Assembly (NCBI GenBank): GCA_022791195.1 | Contig: JAAVYP010000058.1 | Location: forward strand, 1 to 61,688 | Length of the DNA stretch: 61,688 nucleotides | Reading direction: 5' to 3' | Origin: Clostridiales bacterium | GTDB lineage: Bacteria; Bacillota; Clostridia; Oscillospirales; CAG-272 | Shown: piece by piece, positions 7,942 through 16,695 of the stretch | How the letters are laid out: every line of letters begins with the position of its first letter | How positions within the stretch are numbered: position 1 is the stretch's first letter | Translations under genes and position numbers: made by a program | Notes under the pieces: model-generated | What the model was told of the DNA's origin: nothing | The model's database searches: none | The model's input: only the letters and a program-made list of their open reading frames with translations

Positions 7942-9258
7942 ATGGCAGAATGGACTGATACATCCCTGCGTAATCAGGTTATTTACAGCGTGTATACGCG
8001 CAATCAAACAGAAGAAGGAACCTTCAAGGCGCTGGAGGCAGATTTGCCCCGTATCGCCGCGCTTGGCACGACGATCATTTGGCTCACGCCGATTCATCCG
8101 GCGACCGAAGCGGTGAAAAAAGGGACATACGGCTGCCCCTATTCCATTCGGGATTATCGCGCGGTGGGCGATGAGTACGGCACGATGGAGGATTTCCGTT
8201 CGCTGGTAGACAGCATCCACCGGTTAGGTATGAAGGTCATTATTGATATTGTGTACAACCATACCGCGCGTGATTCGGTGCTGGTGAACGAGCATCCCGA
8301 ATATTTTTACCAGAACGAAAAGGGCGAACCCATCAACCGTTTCCCTGAATGGAACGATGTGTATGATCTGGATTACCGCAACGAGGATGTCTGGGATTAT
8401 CAGATTGAAACCCTGCAGAACTGGGCACAGCTGGTAGACGGCTTCCGCTGTGATGTGGCGCCGATGGTGCCGGTCGCCTTTTGGCGCAAGGCGGTAGAAG
8501 AGGTGGCCAAGGTCAATCCCGAGGCCATTTGGTTAGCCGAGGTGGGCGGTCCCGGCTTTATGCGGCACTTAGAGCGGCTTGGCTGCCCATGGTGGTGCGA
8601 AAACGAGATTCTCACCGCCTTTGACATGACCTATGATTATGACGGCTACAACTATTTGTGCAAATATTTGACCGACCGCATTCCGCTTTCAGAATATACC
8701 CAGTATTTGTGCGATCAAAACGGTCTCAATCCGCGCAATTATGTGAAAATGCGCTTTTTGGAAAATCACGACCAGCCGCGGGCCATCACCCGCATCAAGC
8801 AGGATGAGGATTTGATCAATTTTACGGCGTTCTACTATTTTCTGTTAGGGCCGGCCCTCATCAATGCAGGCGGTGAATATACCAACGATTTTACCCCCTC
8901 CCTGTTTGAAAAAGAGCCGATCGACCGGAGCGGCCCCGACAAATCGGCGCTGTTTGCGGCGCTGTCGGCCATTAAACGCCGTCCGATTTTTGCAGAGGGT
9001 TATTTTAACATGGTGGCGGATAATGAGCATCACACCGCGATCGGCAGCTATCGGTACGGCGAAGAGTTCGCTGTGGGTGTGTTCCGCCTGCGGGAAACCG
9101 AGGGCACGGTGGAAGTGCCGCTCAAAGACGGCATCTATGTCAATGAGATTGACGGCAAGAGCATAACGGTGGAAGAGGGCAAAATGGATATTGCCCAGTG
9201 CCCGGCGATTGTTTTTTCCAAAACCGAGCCGTTTAAGCAATACACAGAGGTTGAATAA
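7942..9258 (+). CDS. Alpha-amylase family glycosyl hydrolase (GH13)
   Basis: Cytoplasmic GH13 (beta/alpha)8 enzyme of 438 residues. Conserved regions are IDIVYNH (101-107), GFRCDV with nucleophile Asp171, IWLAEV with acid/base Glu200, and LENHDQ with His276-Asp277. A short C-terminal beta domain follows. There is no signal peptide or carbohydrate-binding module, so it probably acts on imported oligosaccharides. Specificity cannot be set: the NHDQPR end and compact size resemble intracellular maltodextrin- or sucrose-acting members. Ribosome binding site AAAGGAG; 45 bp after the Na/Pi gene. Confidence 0.9.
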   Translation: MAEWTDTSLRNQVIYSVYTRNQTEEGTFKALEADLPRIAALGTTIIWLTPIHPATEAVKKGTYGCPYSIRDYRAVGDEYGTMEDFRSLVDSIHRLGMKVIIDIVYNHTARDSVLVNEHPEYFYQNEKGEPINRFPEWNDVYDLDYRNEDVWDYQIETLQNWAQLVDGFRCDVAPMVPVAFWRKAVEEVAKVNPEAIWLAEVGGPGFMRHLERLGCPWWCENEILTAFDMTYDYDGYNYLCKYLTDRIPLSEYTQYLCDQNGLNPRNYVKMRFLENHDQPRAITRIKQDEDLINFTAFYYFLLGPALINAGGEYTNDFTPSLFEKEPIDRSGPDKSALFAALSAIKRRPIFAEGYFNMVADNEHHTAIGSYRYGEEFAVGVFRLRETEGTVEVPLKDGIYVNEIDGKSITVEEGKMDIAQCPAIVFSKTEPFKQYTEVE

Positions 9259-9297
9259 AAAAAGTCGCTTTCGAGCGGCTGTGTGATAAACGAAATA

Positions 9298-9336
9298 AAA
9301 AAAGGTCGGAAGGCAGCTGCCTTTCGACCTTTTTTA
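9298..9336. terminator. Bidirectional terminator between GH13 and YeiH genes
   Basis: A 19-bp stem (9298-9316 with 9317-9335) with one G-T pair, A tract on the left and T tract on the right, between two convergent genes. Confidence 0.85.
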
Positions 9337-9375
9337 TTAGCGCAGTCGCTTAAAAACGACAGGTTCTTTTTTGAT

Positions 9376-10413
9376 TTAGACAAGCCCGATAAAATATTCA
9401 ACCGCAATGGCGACAATTACCACCAGCGCTGAAATAATGAAGCCGTGAATCATGGGCCGCACGCCCGATTTTTTCATCTCGGAAAAGCTGGTGTTGAGTC
9501 CAATCGCGGCGAGGGCAGCCACCATAAGAAATTTGCTGAGGGTTTTAGCGCCCGATGAAACAACCGCGGGAATCACGCCGAAGCTGTTCACAATGGCCAG
9601 GGCTAAAAAGCCAAGAATGAACCAGGGGAAAAGCTTGGTGAAACGAACATCTGTTTTTACCTGGGTGGTTTCGCCGGCGGCAAGCGCTTCTTTCTTTTTC
9701 AGACGCACTTGGATGAGGGCAAAGACCAGCACGGTGGGGATAATGGCGAGGGTGCGGGTCAGCTTGACCATAGTGGCGAAATCACCGGCGGCCTCTGAAA
9801 AGGCGTATCCGGCGGCCACCACGCTGGAGGTATCGTTCACGGCTGTGCCCGCCCAAAGGCCGTAGGCCATGTCGCTGAGCCCCATGGCGCTGCCCATGAT
9901 GGGGAACAGCACAATCATCGCCATATCAAAAATGAACGTGGCCGACATGGCGTAGGCGATGTCGCGATCCTCGGCGTCAATCACCGGCGCGATGGCGGCG
10001 ATAGCGGATCCGCCACAAATGCCGGTGCCGGCTGAAATCAGGTTGGATAGCTTCCAATTTAAGCCCAGCGCCTTTCCAATGAAATAACCACCGCCAAAGC
10101 AGGTGAGCAGGGTGAACAGCATAACGGCTAAGGACAGCTTGCCTACATTCAAAATGGTGCCGATGCTGAGCGAAGCGCCGAGCAGAATGATGGCTAACTT
10201 TAATACCTTTTTTGAGGTAAAGCGAAGTCCTTTTTGGATAAGCGTGGGCGGTTTCCAAAAGGCGTTGATAATCATGCCGATAAAAAGGGCAATGACCGAC
10301 GCGCCGATTAAGTGAATGGGCAAAAGCCATTCAATGAGCCGGGCCAGCGCGGCAATCGCCAGGGCGAGGATAATGCCCGGGATGGTTTTCGCGATGTTTT
10401 TTATATTTTTCAT
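9376..10413 (-). CDS. YeiH/UPF0324 family putative sulfate exporter
   Basis: Polytopic membrane protein of 345 residues with about ten hydrophobic segments. The conserved core TGICGGSAIAAIAPVI and the WAGTAVNDTSSVVAAG segment are hallmarks of the UPF0324/YeiH (PSE) family. Members are annotated as putative sulfate exporters, but the substrate is not established for this copy. The ribosome binding site is weak (AGAAAG). The nearest minus-strand gene upstream is a dehydrogenase 71 bp away, so co-transcription with the sugar cluster is possible. Confidence 0.85.
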   Translation of the reverse strand: MKNIKNIAKTIPGIILALAIAALARLIEWLLPIHLIGASVIALFIGMIINAFWKPPTLIQKGLRFTSKKVLKLAIILLGASLSIGTILNVGKLSLAVMLFTLLTCFGGGYFIGKALGLNWKLSNLISAGTGICGGSAIAAIAPVIDAEDRDIAYAMSATFIFDMAMIVLFPIMGSAMGLSDMAYGLWAGTAVNDTSSVVAAGYAFSEAAGDFATMVKLTRTLAIIPTVLVFALIQVRLKKKEALAAGETTQVKTDVRFTKLFPWFILGFLALAIVNSFGVIPAVVSSGAKTLSKFLMVAALAAIGLNTSFSEMKKSGVRPMIHGFIISALVVIVAIAVEYFIGLV

Positions 10414-10484
10414 TTTTTTGATCTTTCTTTTTGAGAGTCTTGTTTTGGAAAATTAAACTGCTTTCAGAAAAAATGGGTAACTCA

Positions 10485-11537
10485 CTAAAGACTTAGTGAG
10501 ATTACCTCATTTTTTTCGCCTGATGCAAACGCCGCTTCCATGACCCGGAAAACCCGCATCACTTCGTCAAGGCGGACGGCAAGCGGTTCTTCGCCATCAA
10601 TCGCTTTGACCACGTTGCGATAGAAATTGTGAACGTCGGCGGCGGGGATGGGCCATGTGTATTCTTTGGTAGACAAGCCGTCTCTCGGCGCCATGGTTTT
10701 GGTCATGCCGGCGGCCGTTTTGATGGGTACAATCTCGGATTGCTCGGTCCATTCGGTGCATTCGACAATCTTTGTCGGCTGCTGCCAGTCGGTAATGATG
10801 GCCGAGCCTTTGCGGCCGCGCATATAGAAACGGGGCATGCTGATGAAATTATAGGTGCCTACCTCGATATGCGCCTGACATCCGTTTTCAAAGGTGAGAT
10901 AGAGCTTGAAGCCGTCGTCTACCTCAGCGCCGGTTAAAAAGTCTAACTGGCAATAGAGCGAACTGATCTTGTGGGGAATGATCTGTAATACCTGGTCAAT
11001 CAGATGAACGCCCCAGTCTAACACCATGCCGCCGCCGTGTGCTTTTTCACGCCGCCAGTCCCCCGGAATGCCGCGGGAACCGTGGATGTAGGAGCGCAGG
11101 TCGAACACATCGCCGATTTTGCCCGACTGGTAAATTTCTTTCATGGCCAAAAAGTCCTGGTCCCACCTCCGGTTTTGGTGAATGGTAAAGACTTTTCCGG
11201 TTTGCTTGGCCGTTTCGATCATAACGGCCAGCTCCTCGGTGTTCATAGCGGCCGGTTTTTCGCAGATGACATGTTTGCCGCCCTTTAAACAGGTGACGAC
11301 CAGGTCTAAATGTGTATCGTTTGGTGTGGCAATGGTGACAAGATCGACTCTTTCATCCTGCAAAACAGCCTCGAGAGACGGATAGGCATACAGTCCGTTT
11401 TCGGTTGCTTTTTTGCTTTTTTCAGGATCAATGTCATAGATGCCAAGCAGATTGACAACATCGCTTTTCAGCGCGTTCGGCACATGCAGCCGGCTGCCGA
11501 TGCCGCCGTACCCGATTAAAACTAAATTTTTTTTCAT
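10485..11537 (-). CDS. Gfo/Idh/MocA family dehydrogenase (first)
   Basis: NAD(P)-dependent sugar or inositol dehydrogenase of 350 residues. The Rossmann motif GYGGIG is at 9-14 and the family signature CEKPAA at 92-97 (Lys94 is the usual catalytic or structural Lys). The C-terminal alpha/beta domain starts at about 120. The start at 11537 is set by GGAGATTAAC just before it; an upstream in-frame extension has no ribosome binding site. It is the last of four alternating dehydrogenase/isomerase genes on the minus strand, which suggests stepwise oxidation and isomerisation of one sugar or cyclitol. The substrate is unknown. Confidence 0.88.
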   Translation of the reverse strand: MKKNLVLIGYGGIGSRLHVPNALKSDVVNLLGIYDIDPEKSKKATENGLYAYPSLEAVLQDERVDLVTIATPNDTHLDLVVTCLKGGKHVICEKPAAMNTEELAVMIETAKQTGKVFTIHQNRRWDQDFLAMKEIYQSGKIGDVFDLRSYIHGSRGIPGDWRREKAHGGGMVLDWGVHLIDQVLQIIPHKISSLYCQLDFLTGAEVDDGFKLYLTFENGCQAHIEVGTYNFISMPRFYMRGRKGSAIITDWQQPTKIVECTEWTEQSEIVPIKTAAGMTKTMAPRDGLSTKEYTWPIPAADVHNFYRNVVKAIDGEEPLAVRLDEVMRVFRVMEAAFASGEKNEVISLSL

Positions 11538-11555
11538 GTTAATCTCCATTCTGCC

Positions 11556-11582
11556 GCACTGAATCGCAAAGCGATTCAGTGC
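11556..11582. other. Strong hairpin in the dehydrogenase leader
   Basis: GCACTGAATCGC-aaa-GCGATTCAGTGC, a perfect 12-bp stem 19 bp before the start codon of the minus-strand dehydrogenase. There is no T tract, so it is not a standard terminator. It lies within a possible 29-codon leader reading frame (11628 to 11539). Confidence 0.6.
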
Positions 11583-11781
11583 GCAGCACAAAAACAGTGC
11601 GAATAACCTCACAAAAGTCTGTTTTCATGCAATTTTCACGCTAATCTCCATTTTGCTAAGCGCCGAAGGGGTACACCGTTCAGCGTCTGACGCAAATTCA
11701 CTGTGAACTAAATGATACAAAAACCCATAGGGTGTATCCTTTTTATAAAAAATGTCTGTCTTTTTCTTTATCGCTGTGCGC

Positions 11782-12750
11782 TTATACCCAGTGCATATCG
11801 GCGGGTTTATTGTCGTTCAGCATTGCCTCTTTCATGGAGGCGATGGCTTTGCTGAGGCCTTCGTCAAGAGACATGAGCGAATCCTCATGCTCAATAGAAG
11901 CGACTTTGTCATAACCCACCATACGCAGGTTCGACATAATGTCCCGCCAAAAATCGATACCATGGCCATAGCCAACCGCGCGGAAAATCCAGGAACGGGT
12001 AATTTCTTTGCCGTAAGGCTGGGTGTCTAACACGCCGTTTTTCGCGGTGTTGATCGGATCGACCTTGGTGTCCTTGGCGTGGAAATGATAAATCGCGCTG
12101 CCCAGCTCGCGGATGCAGGCGACGGGGTCCATGCCCTGCCAGATCAGGTGGCTGGGGTCGAAGTTGGCGCCGATAACGTCGCCAACGGCTTCGCGCAGTC
12201 TTAACAGGGTGCTGGTATTGTATACGCAGAAGCCCGGGTGCATCTCGAGCGCGATTTTGGTTACGCCGTGCGCTTTAGCAAAGGCGGCCGTTTCTTTCCA
12301 ATAGGGAATGAGAACCTCGTTCCACTGCCATTCTAAAATGGTTGTGAAGTCGTTTGGCCAAGCAATGACCGGCCAGTTCGGATATTTGGAGTTTTCGCTG
12401 TCGCCAGGGCAGCCGGAAAAACCGACGATGGTATCCACGCCCATTTTTTCAGCCAGCAGAATGGCGTTGATAAAGTCGTCGTGGAAGGTTTTCGCAATCT
12501 CTTTGTCTGGGTGGATCGGGTTGCCGTGGCAGGCAAGGGCGGCTACTTCAATGCCGCTTTCGTCAATCGTAGTTTTAAATTCCTCGAATTTTTTAGGATC
12601 AGCCAGTAGCTCTTTGGGATCGCAGTGTGCTTTGCCCGGATAGCCGCCCGCGCCGATTTCAACGGCCTCAACGCCCATTGCTTTTACTTTGGCGAGTGCA
12701 TCTTTCAGCGGCATGCCGCCATATAAATTGATTAATACACCAAGTTTCAT
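11782..12750 (-). CDS. Sugar phosphate isomerase/epimerase (TIM barrel)
   Basis: Xylose-isomerase-like TIM barrel of 322 residues. The four metal ligands of the family can be placed at Glu169 (LEMHPG), Asp198 (NFDPSH), His224 (YHFHAKD) and Glu287 (SIEHED). The DPSHLIWQGMDP segment is common in isomerases paired with Gfo/Idh/MocA enzymes in cyclitol and sugar catabolism. GAAAGGA lies about 12 bases before the ATG. It sits between the two dehydrogenase genes; the hairpin at 12817 may reduce read-through from the upstream gene. Confidence 0.88.
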   Translation of the reverse strand: MKLGVLINLYGGMPLKDALAKVKAMGVEAVEIGAGGYPGKAHCDPKELLADPKKFEEFKTTIDESGIEVAALACHGNPIHPDKEIAKTFHDDFINAILLAEKMGVDTIVGFSGCPGDSENSKYPNWPVIAWPNDFTTILEWQWNEVLIPYWKETAAFAKAHGVTKIALEMHPGFCVYNTSTLLRLREAVGDVIGANFDPSHLIWQGMDPVACIRELGSAIYHFHAKDTKVDPINTAKNGVLDTQPYGKEITRSWIFRAVGYGHGIDFWRDIMSNLRMVGYDKVASIEHEDSLMSLDEGLSKAIASMKEAMLNDNKPADMHWV

Positions 12751-12811
12751 GATCAGTTAGTTCCTTTCTTTGGCTGTGCATGTTATATCGCACAGGTATT
12801 CGTAAACAAAA

Positions 12812-12845
12812 CAGGGGCGGGGCTAAAAGCCCCGCTTTGTTTTGC
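12812..12845. terminator. Terminator inside the sugar cluster
   Basis: GCGGGGC-taaaa-GCCCCGC (12817-12835) flanked by ACAAAAC and GTTTTG, so it can end transcripts from either side. It lies 20 bp after the stop of the minus-strand dehydrogenase and suggests partial termination before the isomerase gene. Confidence 0.7.
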
Positions 12846-12855
12846 TGTACTGTAC

Positions 12856-14010
12856 TTAGATTTCGGGAATGACAATTTCCACTTCTTTGCCCAGTGCAGC
12901 GCTACGGTTAATACCGTCGATAATGGCCTGGTTGTAGATGATTTCAGAGCTGGGCACGGTTGCCTTGCCGCCCTCTTTAACTGCGTCGATAAAGGAGCGA
13001 AGCTTTTCATAGAATACATCGACAGTCGGCAGCATGGGTATTTCGTACTCAACGGGCTGGCCGCCTGCGTTTTTATAGATTTTAATCGGACCCGAGAAAT
13101 CGCCGTTCCAGCATTCGGTAGAGGGGATTCTCATGCCGCCCTTGGTACCTAAAATCAGCGCGTCGCCGGCGGTGTCCATATGCATTGCCCAGGAGATTCT
13201 GAAGTCTAAAATGATGTCGCCTTCCAAGCGGACAAAGGCGGCCGAGAAGTCATCCACGCCGAACAGCTTGGCATATTCGGGATGGTTCTCATAATATTCA
13301 GGGTCTTTGCCGAAGTAATCGCTGGTGTAGCCCGAAACGGTCAGCGGTTTCGGATAACCAACGGCCAGCATGAGCAGGTCGAGCGAATAGGTGCCGATGT
13401 CACCTGAAGCGCCGATACCGCCGGTTTCTTTTTCAATGAAAGAGGTGCCGAATGGGGTGGGAATGCCGTGGCGGCGTCCGCCGCCGGCCTGCATGTAGTA
13501 TATTTTGCCGAGCTCGCCCGAATCAACGATCTTTTTGACCATCTGCATATTCGGGCTCATACGGGGCTGATAGCCAATAGTCAGAATTTTGCCGCTTCTT
13601 TTTTCAGCGCGCATGATTTCAACTGCTTCATCCAAGGTAACTGTAAAAGGTTTTTCCAGCATGACGTTTACGCCGGCGTCTAAAGCGTGGATGGCGCAGG
13701 GAGCATGCTGTGCATTGTACGTACAGATGCTGACGGCGTCCAAATTGTCTTTTTCAGCGGCAAGCAGCTCTTCATCAGACTGATAGCAGCGCGCATTGGT
13801 CAGGCCGTATTTGTCGGCAAAGTCTTTCGCGCGGCCGGGTACGAGGTCAGCCAGCGCAACGACCTCAACATCTTCCATCTGCAAATACTGATGGATGTGC
13901 GCACCGGCAATCCAGCCGGTACCGATGATGGCAACCTTTACTTTTTCGTTCAGGTCTCTTTCCTTTACTTCCTGATTGTGTTTGAATTGATTTAAAATAT
14001 CGTTTGTCAT
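12856..14010 (-). CDS. Gfo/Idh/MocA family dehydrogenase (second)
   Basis: Dehydrogenase of 384 residues with a 24-residue charged N-terminal extension before the Rossmann strand. GTGWIAG is at 30-36 and LEKPF at 118-122. GGRRHGIPTP and the SGDIGTYSLD segment fit the substrate-domain pattern of inositol or sugar dehydrogenases. AGGAGG at ideal spacing supports this start despite the extension. It lies 36 bp after the epimerase gene at 14047, so the two are probably one transcript. Confidence 0.88.
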   Translation of the reverse strand: MTNDILNQFKHNQEVKERDLNEKVKVAIIGTGWIAGAHIHQYLQMEDVEVVALADLVPGRAKDFADKYGLTNARCYQSDEELLAAEKDNLDAVSICTYNAQHAPCAIHALDAGVNVMLEKPFTVTLDEAVEIMRAEKRSGKILTIGYQPRMSPNMQMVKKIVDSGELGKIYYMQAGGGRRHGIPTPFGTSFIEKETGGIGASGDIGTYSLDLLMLAVGYPKPLTVSGYTSDYFGKDPEYYENHPEYAKLFGVDDFSAAFVRLEGDIILDFRISWAMHMDTAGDALILGTKGGMRIPSTECWNGDFSGPIKIYKNAGGQPVEYEIPMLPTVDVFYEKLRSFIDAVKEGGKATVPSSEIIYNQAIIDGINRSAALGKEVEIVIPEI

Positions 14011-14046
14011 AAGTGCCTCCTACTTATTTACTTAATTTACTTTATC

Positions 14047-14880
14047 TTAGATAGAAATACCGTTTAGGTACTGCATGCTCATTTCAGCGCAGGTGAGCGC
14101 GCTGTATCCGCTGGAGGGGGAATCCTGTTCTACAATGATCCATTCGGCGCCCGCTTGTGCCGAGGCTTTTAACAGCGAAGTGACGTTCTGCACGCCGCTG
14201 CCGACCGAGCGAAACTCAAAAGAACCGGATTCGGCCTCGCCCCCTTCTTTGCCAATGAGGGCATAGGGCGCCTGATTGCCCTTAACGCCGACAAAATCTT
14301 TAATATGAACGGTGGGCGCGCGTCCGGTGTATTTGATGACGTAATCGGCCGGATTTTCGCCCCCGACGTTAACCCAGCAGGTGTCGATCTGTGTTTGCAG
14401 CACATCGGGGCCTAACTCTTTATACAGAATGTCTAACAGATAGTCTTCGCCTATTTTTTCAAACTCAAAATCATGGTTATGATAGGCTAAGTGCAGGCCG
14501 TGGGCCTTGGCGGCGGCGCTGACCTTGCGAATGTTCGCGGCGGTTTCTTCATATAATTCGCCGCCGGGCAGGCAGGCTCTGTCTAAATAAGGGATAACCA
14601 TTTGAATGCAGCCGATTTTCTGACAATAAGCGGCGTAGCCTTCTGCATCCCGCACTAATTCGTTAAATTCAATATGAGCCGAAACGGGCTTCACGCCGGC
14701 GGCTTTGCAGGCGGCGATCATTTCATCGGCCGTTTTACCGCAGAAGTTGGCGAAATCCCGGCTGTCGAAAACAAGTTCAACGCCTTCGTACCCCATTTTT
14801 CCGACGATTTTAAGTGTTTCGTCAAAATTTTGCTTGAGATCTTCTCTGACCGAGTAGAGCTGAAGCGCTGTTTTTAACAT
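14047..14880 (-). CDS. Sugar phosphate isomerase/epimerase (IolE-like TIM barrel)
   Basis: TIM-barrel isomerase or epimerase of 277 residues starting MLKTALQLYSVREDL, a start common in IolE/YcjR-like proteins. Likely metal site residues are in YHNHDFEF (133-140), Asp166 (QIDTCWV), His192 (VHIKD) and Glu in IIVEQDSP near the C-terminus. The start at 14880 follows AAAGGAG. It is the first gene of the minus-strand sugar cluster and is divergent from the AraC regulator across a 123-bp gap, so it is the probable target of that regulator. Confidence 0.87.
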   Translation of the reverse strand: MLKTALQLYSVREDLKQNFDETLKIVGKMGYEGVELVFDSRDFANFCGKTADEMIAACKAAGVKPVSAHIEFNELVRDAEGYAAYCQKIGCIQMVIPYLDRACLPGGELYEETAANIRKVSAAAKAHGLHLAYHNHDFEFEKIGEDYLLDILYKELGPDVLQTQIDTCWVNVGGENPADYVIKYTGRAPTVHIKDFVGVKGNQAPYALIGKEGGEAESGSFEFRSVGSGVQNVTSLLKASAQAGAEWIIVEQDSPSSGYSALTCAEMSMQYLNGISI

Positions 14881-14919
14881 AGCGTATTCTCCTTTATGGA
14901 AGTAATTTTTATAAACTAC

Positions 14920-14948
14920 TTGCATTTTACCTTATCTATGCGTATAAT
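14920..14948 (+). promoter_or_regulatory. Promoter of the AraC-family regulator gene
   Basis: -35 TTGCAT (14920-14925), 17-bp spacer, perfect -10 TATAAT (14943-14948). Expected transcription start is near 14955, so the CDS must start downstream (15004). Confidence 0.6.
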
Positions 14949-15003
14949 GCAAGACATAAGCGAGATATTTTCAGACAAAAATTGCACTTTTTCAGAGGAA
15001 ACG

Positions 15004-15807
15004 ATGTATTTTAATATTGAACGAAAAGAAGCGCCGTATTATTTAACCAAGGACATCGGCCTTTCACCCATTCCGCACATGCACACGCATGTGGAAATGG
15101 TCTTTATCACCAAAGGAAAAACCATGTGTGCGGCGGATGATAAAAAGGCGCTGGCCGAGGCGGGGGATGTGTTTATCTCCTTTCCCAATCAGATTCATTA
15201 TTATGACGATCTCGAGCCGGCCAAACACTATATTATCATTTTTTCGCCGGATATCTGTCCTGAATTTGAAAAAATTTTCAGCCAGGGGGTGCCCGAGTGC
15301 CCGGTGCTCAAAGGATTTAGCCGGCAAAAAAAGATAAAGAATATTTTAGAGGGCGTTTTCCGGGAAAAACCGACAGGGCCGTTTCGGGATGTAGCGGTGC
15401 GGGCCAGGCTGCTGCTTCTTTTGTGCGAACTGATGCCCGACATGGTGATTCAAAAGAGGACCGGCTGCGACGGGGACACCTTAAAGCGAATTATTTCTTA
15501 CTGTTATGAGAACTATAAAACCTCGGTTTCGTTAGAGAGCGCGGCCGCCCGCCTTGGCGTCAGCAAATATTATATTTCGCATCTGTTTCAGGAAAAACTC
15601 GGCATGGGCTTCAAGGAATATATCAATTTTATGCGTGTGCAGGCGGCCTGCGATCTTTTGCATGTGCGTGGTAAAACCATCACCGAGATTGCCTATGACG
15701 TGGGCTTTGAGAATCCCCGTACTTTTAACCGCTGTTTTTTAGCCGTCAAACACATGACGCCCCGGCAATACCGCGCCCTGCCGGCCGAAGAGCGGTTCGG
15801 GGAGTGA
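15004..15807 (+). CDS. AraC-family transcriptional regulator
   Basis: 267-residue regulator with an N-terminal cupin sensor (HMHTHVEM about residue 26, then FISFPNQIHYYD) and a C-terminal pair of helix-turn-helix motifs (LESAAARLGVSKYYISHLF and ITEIAYDVGFENPRTFNRCF). The frame is open back to 14896, but that would precede the promoter; AGAGGA before 15004 marks the start. It is divergent from the isomerase/dehydrogenase cluster, which it probably controls in response to a sugar. Its last 66 bases are duplicated at 18282. Confidence 0.9.
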   Translation: MYFNIERKEAPYYLTKDIGLSPIPHMHTHVEMVFITKGKTMCAADDKKALAEAGDVFISFPNQIHYYDDLEPAKHYIIIFSPDICPEFEKIFSQGVPECPVLKGFSRQKKIKNILEGVFREKPTGPFRDVAVRARLLLLLCELMPDMVIQKRTGCDGDTLKRIISYCYENYKTSVSLESAAARLGVSKYYISHLFQEKLGMGFKEYINFMRVQAACDLLHVRGKTITEIAYDVGFENPRTFNRCFLAVKHMTPRQYRALPAEERFGE

Positions 15808-16063
15808 GATGGGGCGTTATGTTTGATACCGTACTGGCTAAGGATGAATAAAAAGAACCGGTGACGAAACGGTTTATCAACCGAATCGAAGAGGGATGTA
15901 AACGGAAATCGAAAAACTATGATTTTATCATTGCAGTTGCTGGGCGCAGAACTTCGTTTGCATATAAAGGTGTTTTTACAGTGCATTCTTCCTGCACGTT
16001 TACGCTTACAGGCGCTGAATTTATGGCATTATAGTTAAGTTTTTTCAGTTAAATTCCAAAATG
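15808..16063. other. Intergenic stretch before the ECF operon
   Basis: About 250 bp between the AraC stop codon and the ECF promoter. I see no coding potential, terminator or repeat unit here apart from the first bases, which belong to the 73-bp direct repeat (15742-15814). Confidence 0.5.
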
Positions 16064-16096
16064 TTGTAAGGTTTCAGCGTGCTTTTCGTCTTATAG
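16064..16096 (+). promoter_or_regulatory. Likely autoregulated ECF promoter
   Basis: TGTAAGGTTT (16064-16073) and CGTCTTAT (16086-16093) have the -35 TGTAA / -10 CGTC layout of ECF sigma promoters, 45-74 bp before the sigma gene. That the adjacent sigma recognises it is an inference from family behaviour. Confidence 0.5.
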
Positions 16097-16137
16097 TGTG
16101 AAGAAACTTTCAAAATCATGAAGAGGAGGCGTTGCAC

Positions 16138-16695
16138 TTGGAGGATAGTCAAATCATAGAGCTGTACTGGCAAAAGAACACAGACGCTATATCAGAAACC
16201 GCTGACAAATACGGTACGTACTGTTTTACGATTGCTAATAATATCCTGCAAAGAACTGAAGATTCTGAGGAATGTGTCAATGATACATGGCTGCATGCTT
16301 GGAATGCGATACCACCCCAAAGGCCAAAGGCGCTCCGGCTGTTTTTAGCGAAAATCACCCGCAATCTTTCTTTTGATCGTTTGTGTGCACAAAACGCAGC
16401 GAAACGGGGCGGCGGTGAGATGGCCATCGTTTTGGATGAGCTTGGAGAGTGTATGGATGGCGGTGCCGATACAGAGACTGTATATGAGGCTAAAGAGTTA
16501 GGAAAATTCATTCAGAATTTTGTGCGGGCACTGCCCGAACGGGAGGGAAATGTGCTGGTGCGCCGGTACTTCTTTGCCGAGTCTGTTGCGGACATTGCCA
16601 AGCGATATGGCTTGACCGAAAACAATGTAATGGTTATACTTTGCAGAACGCGCACAAAATTGAAAGCCCATCTTTTGAAGGAGGGATACCGATGA
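16138..16695 (+). CDS. ECF-type RNA polymerase sigma factor
   Basis: Sigma-70 family, extracytoplasmic-function type, 185 residues. Region 2 is at about 20-85 (EECVNDTWLHAWNAIPP, then KITRNLSFDRLC) and region 4 at about 125-180 (LPEREGNVLVRRYFF, SVADIAKRYGLTENNV). The start is taken as TTG at 16138, because GAGGAGG at 16123-16129 is 8 bases upstream; the alternative TTG at 16132 would be too close. Its stop overlaps the next start (ATGA), the usual arrangement of a sigma and its membrane partner. Confidence 0.92.
   Translation: MEDSQIIELYWQKNTDAISETADKYGTYCFTIANNILQRTEDSEECVNDTWLHAWNAIPPQRPKALRLFLAKITRNLSFDRLCAQNAAKRGGGEMAIVLDELGECMDGGADTETVYEAKELGKFIQNFVRALPEREGNVLVRRYFFAESVADIAKRYGLTENNVMVILCRTRTKLKAHLLKEGYR

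Noticed and set aside
11556-11582. Rho-independent terminator
   Set aside because: The stem is perfect but has no T tract on either strand and sits just before a ribosome binding site.
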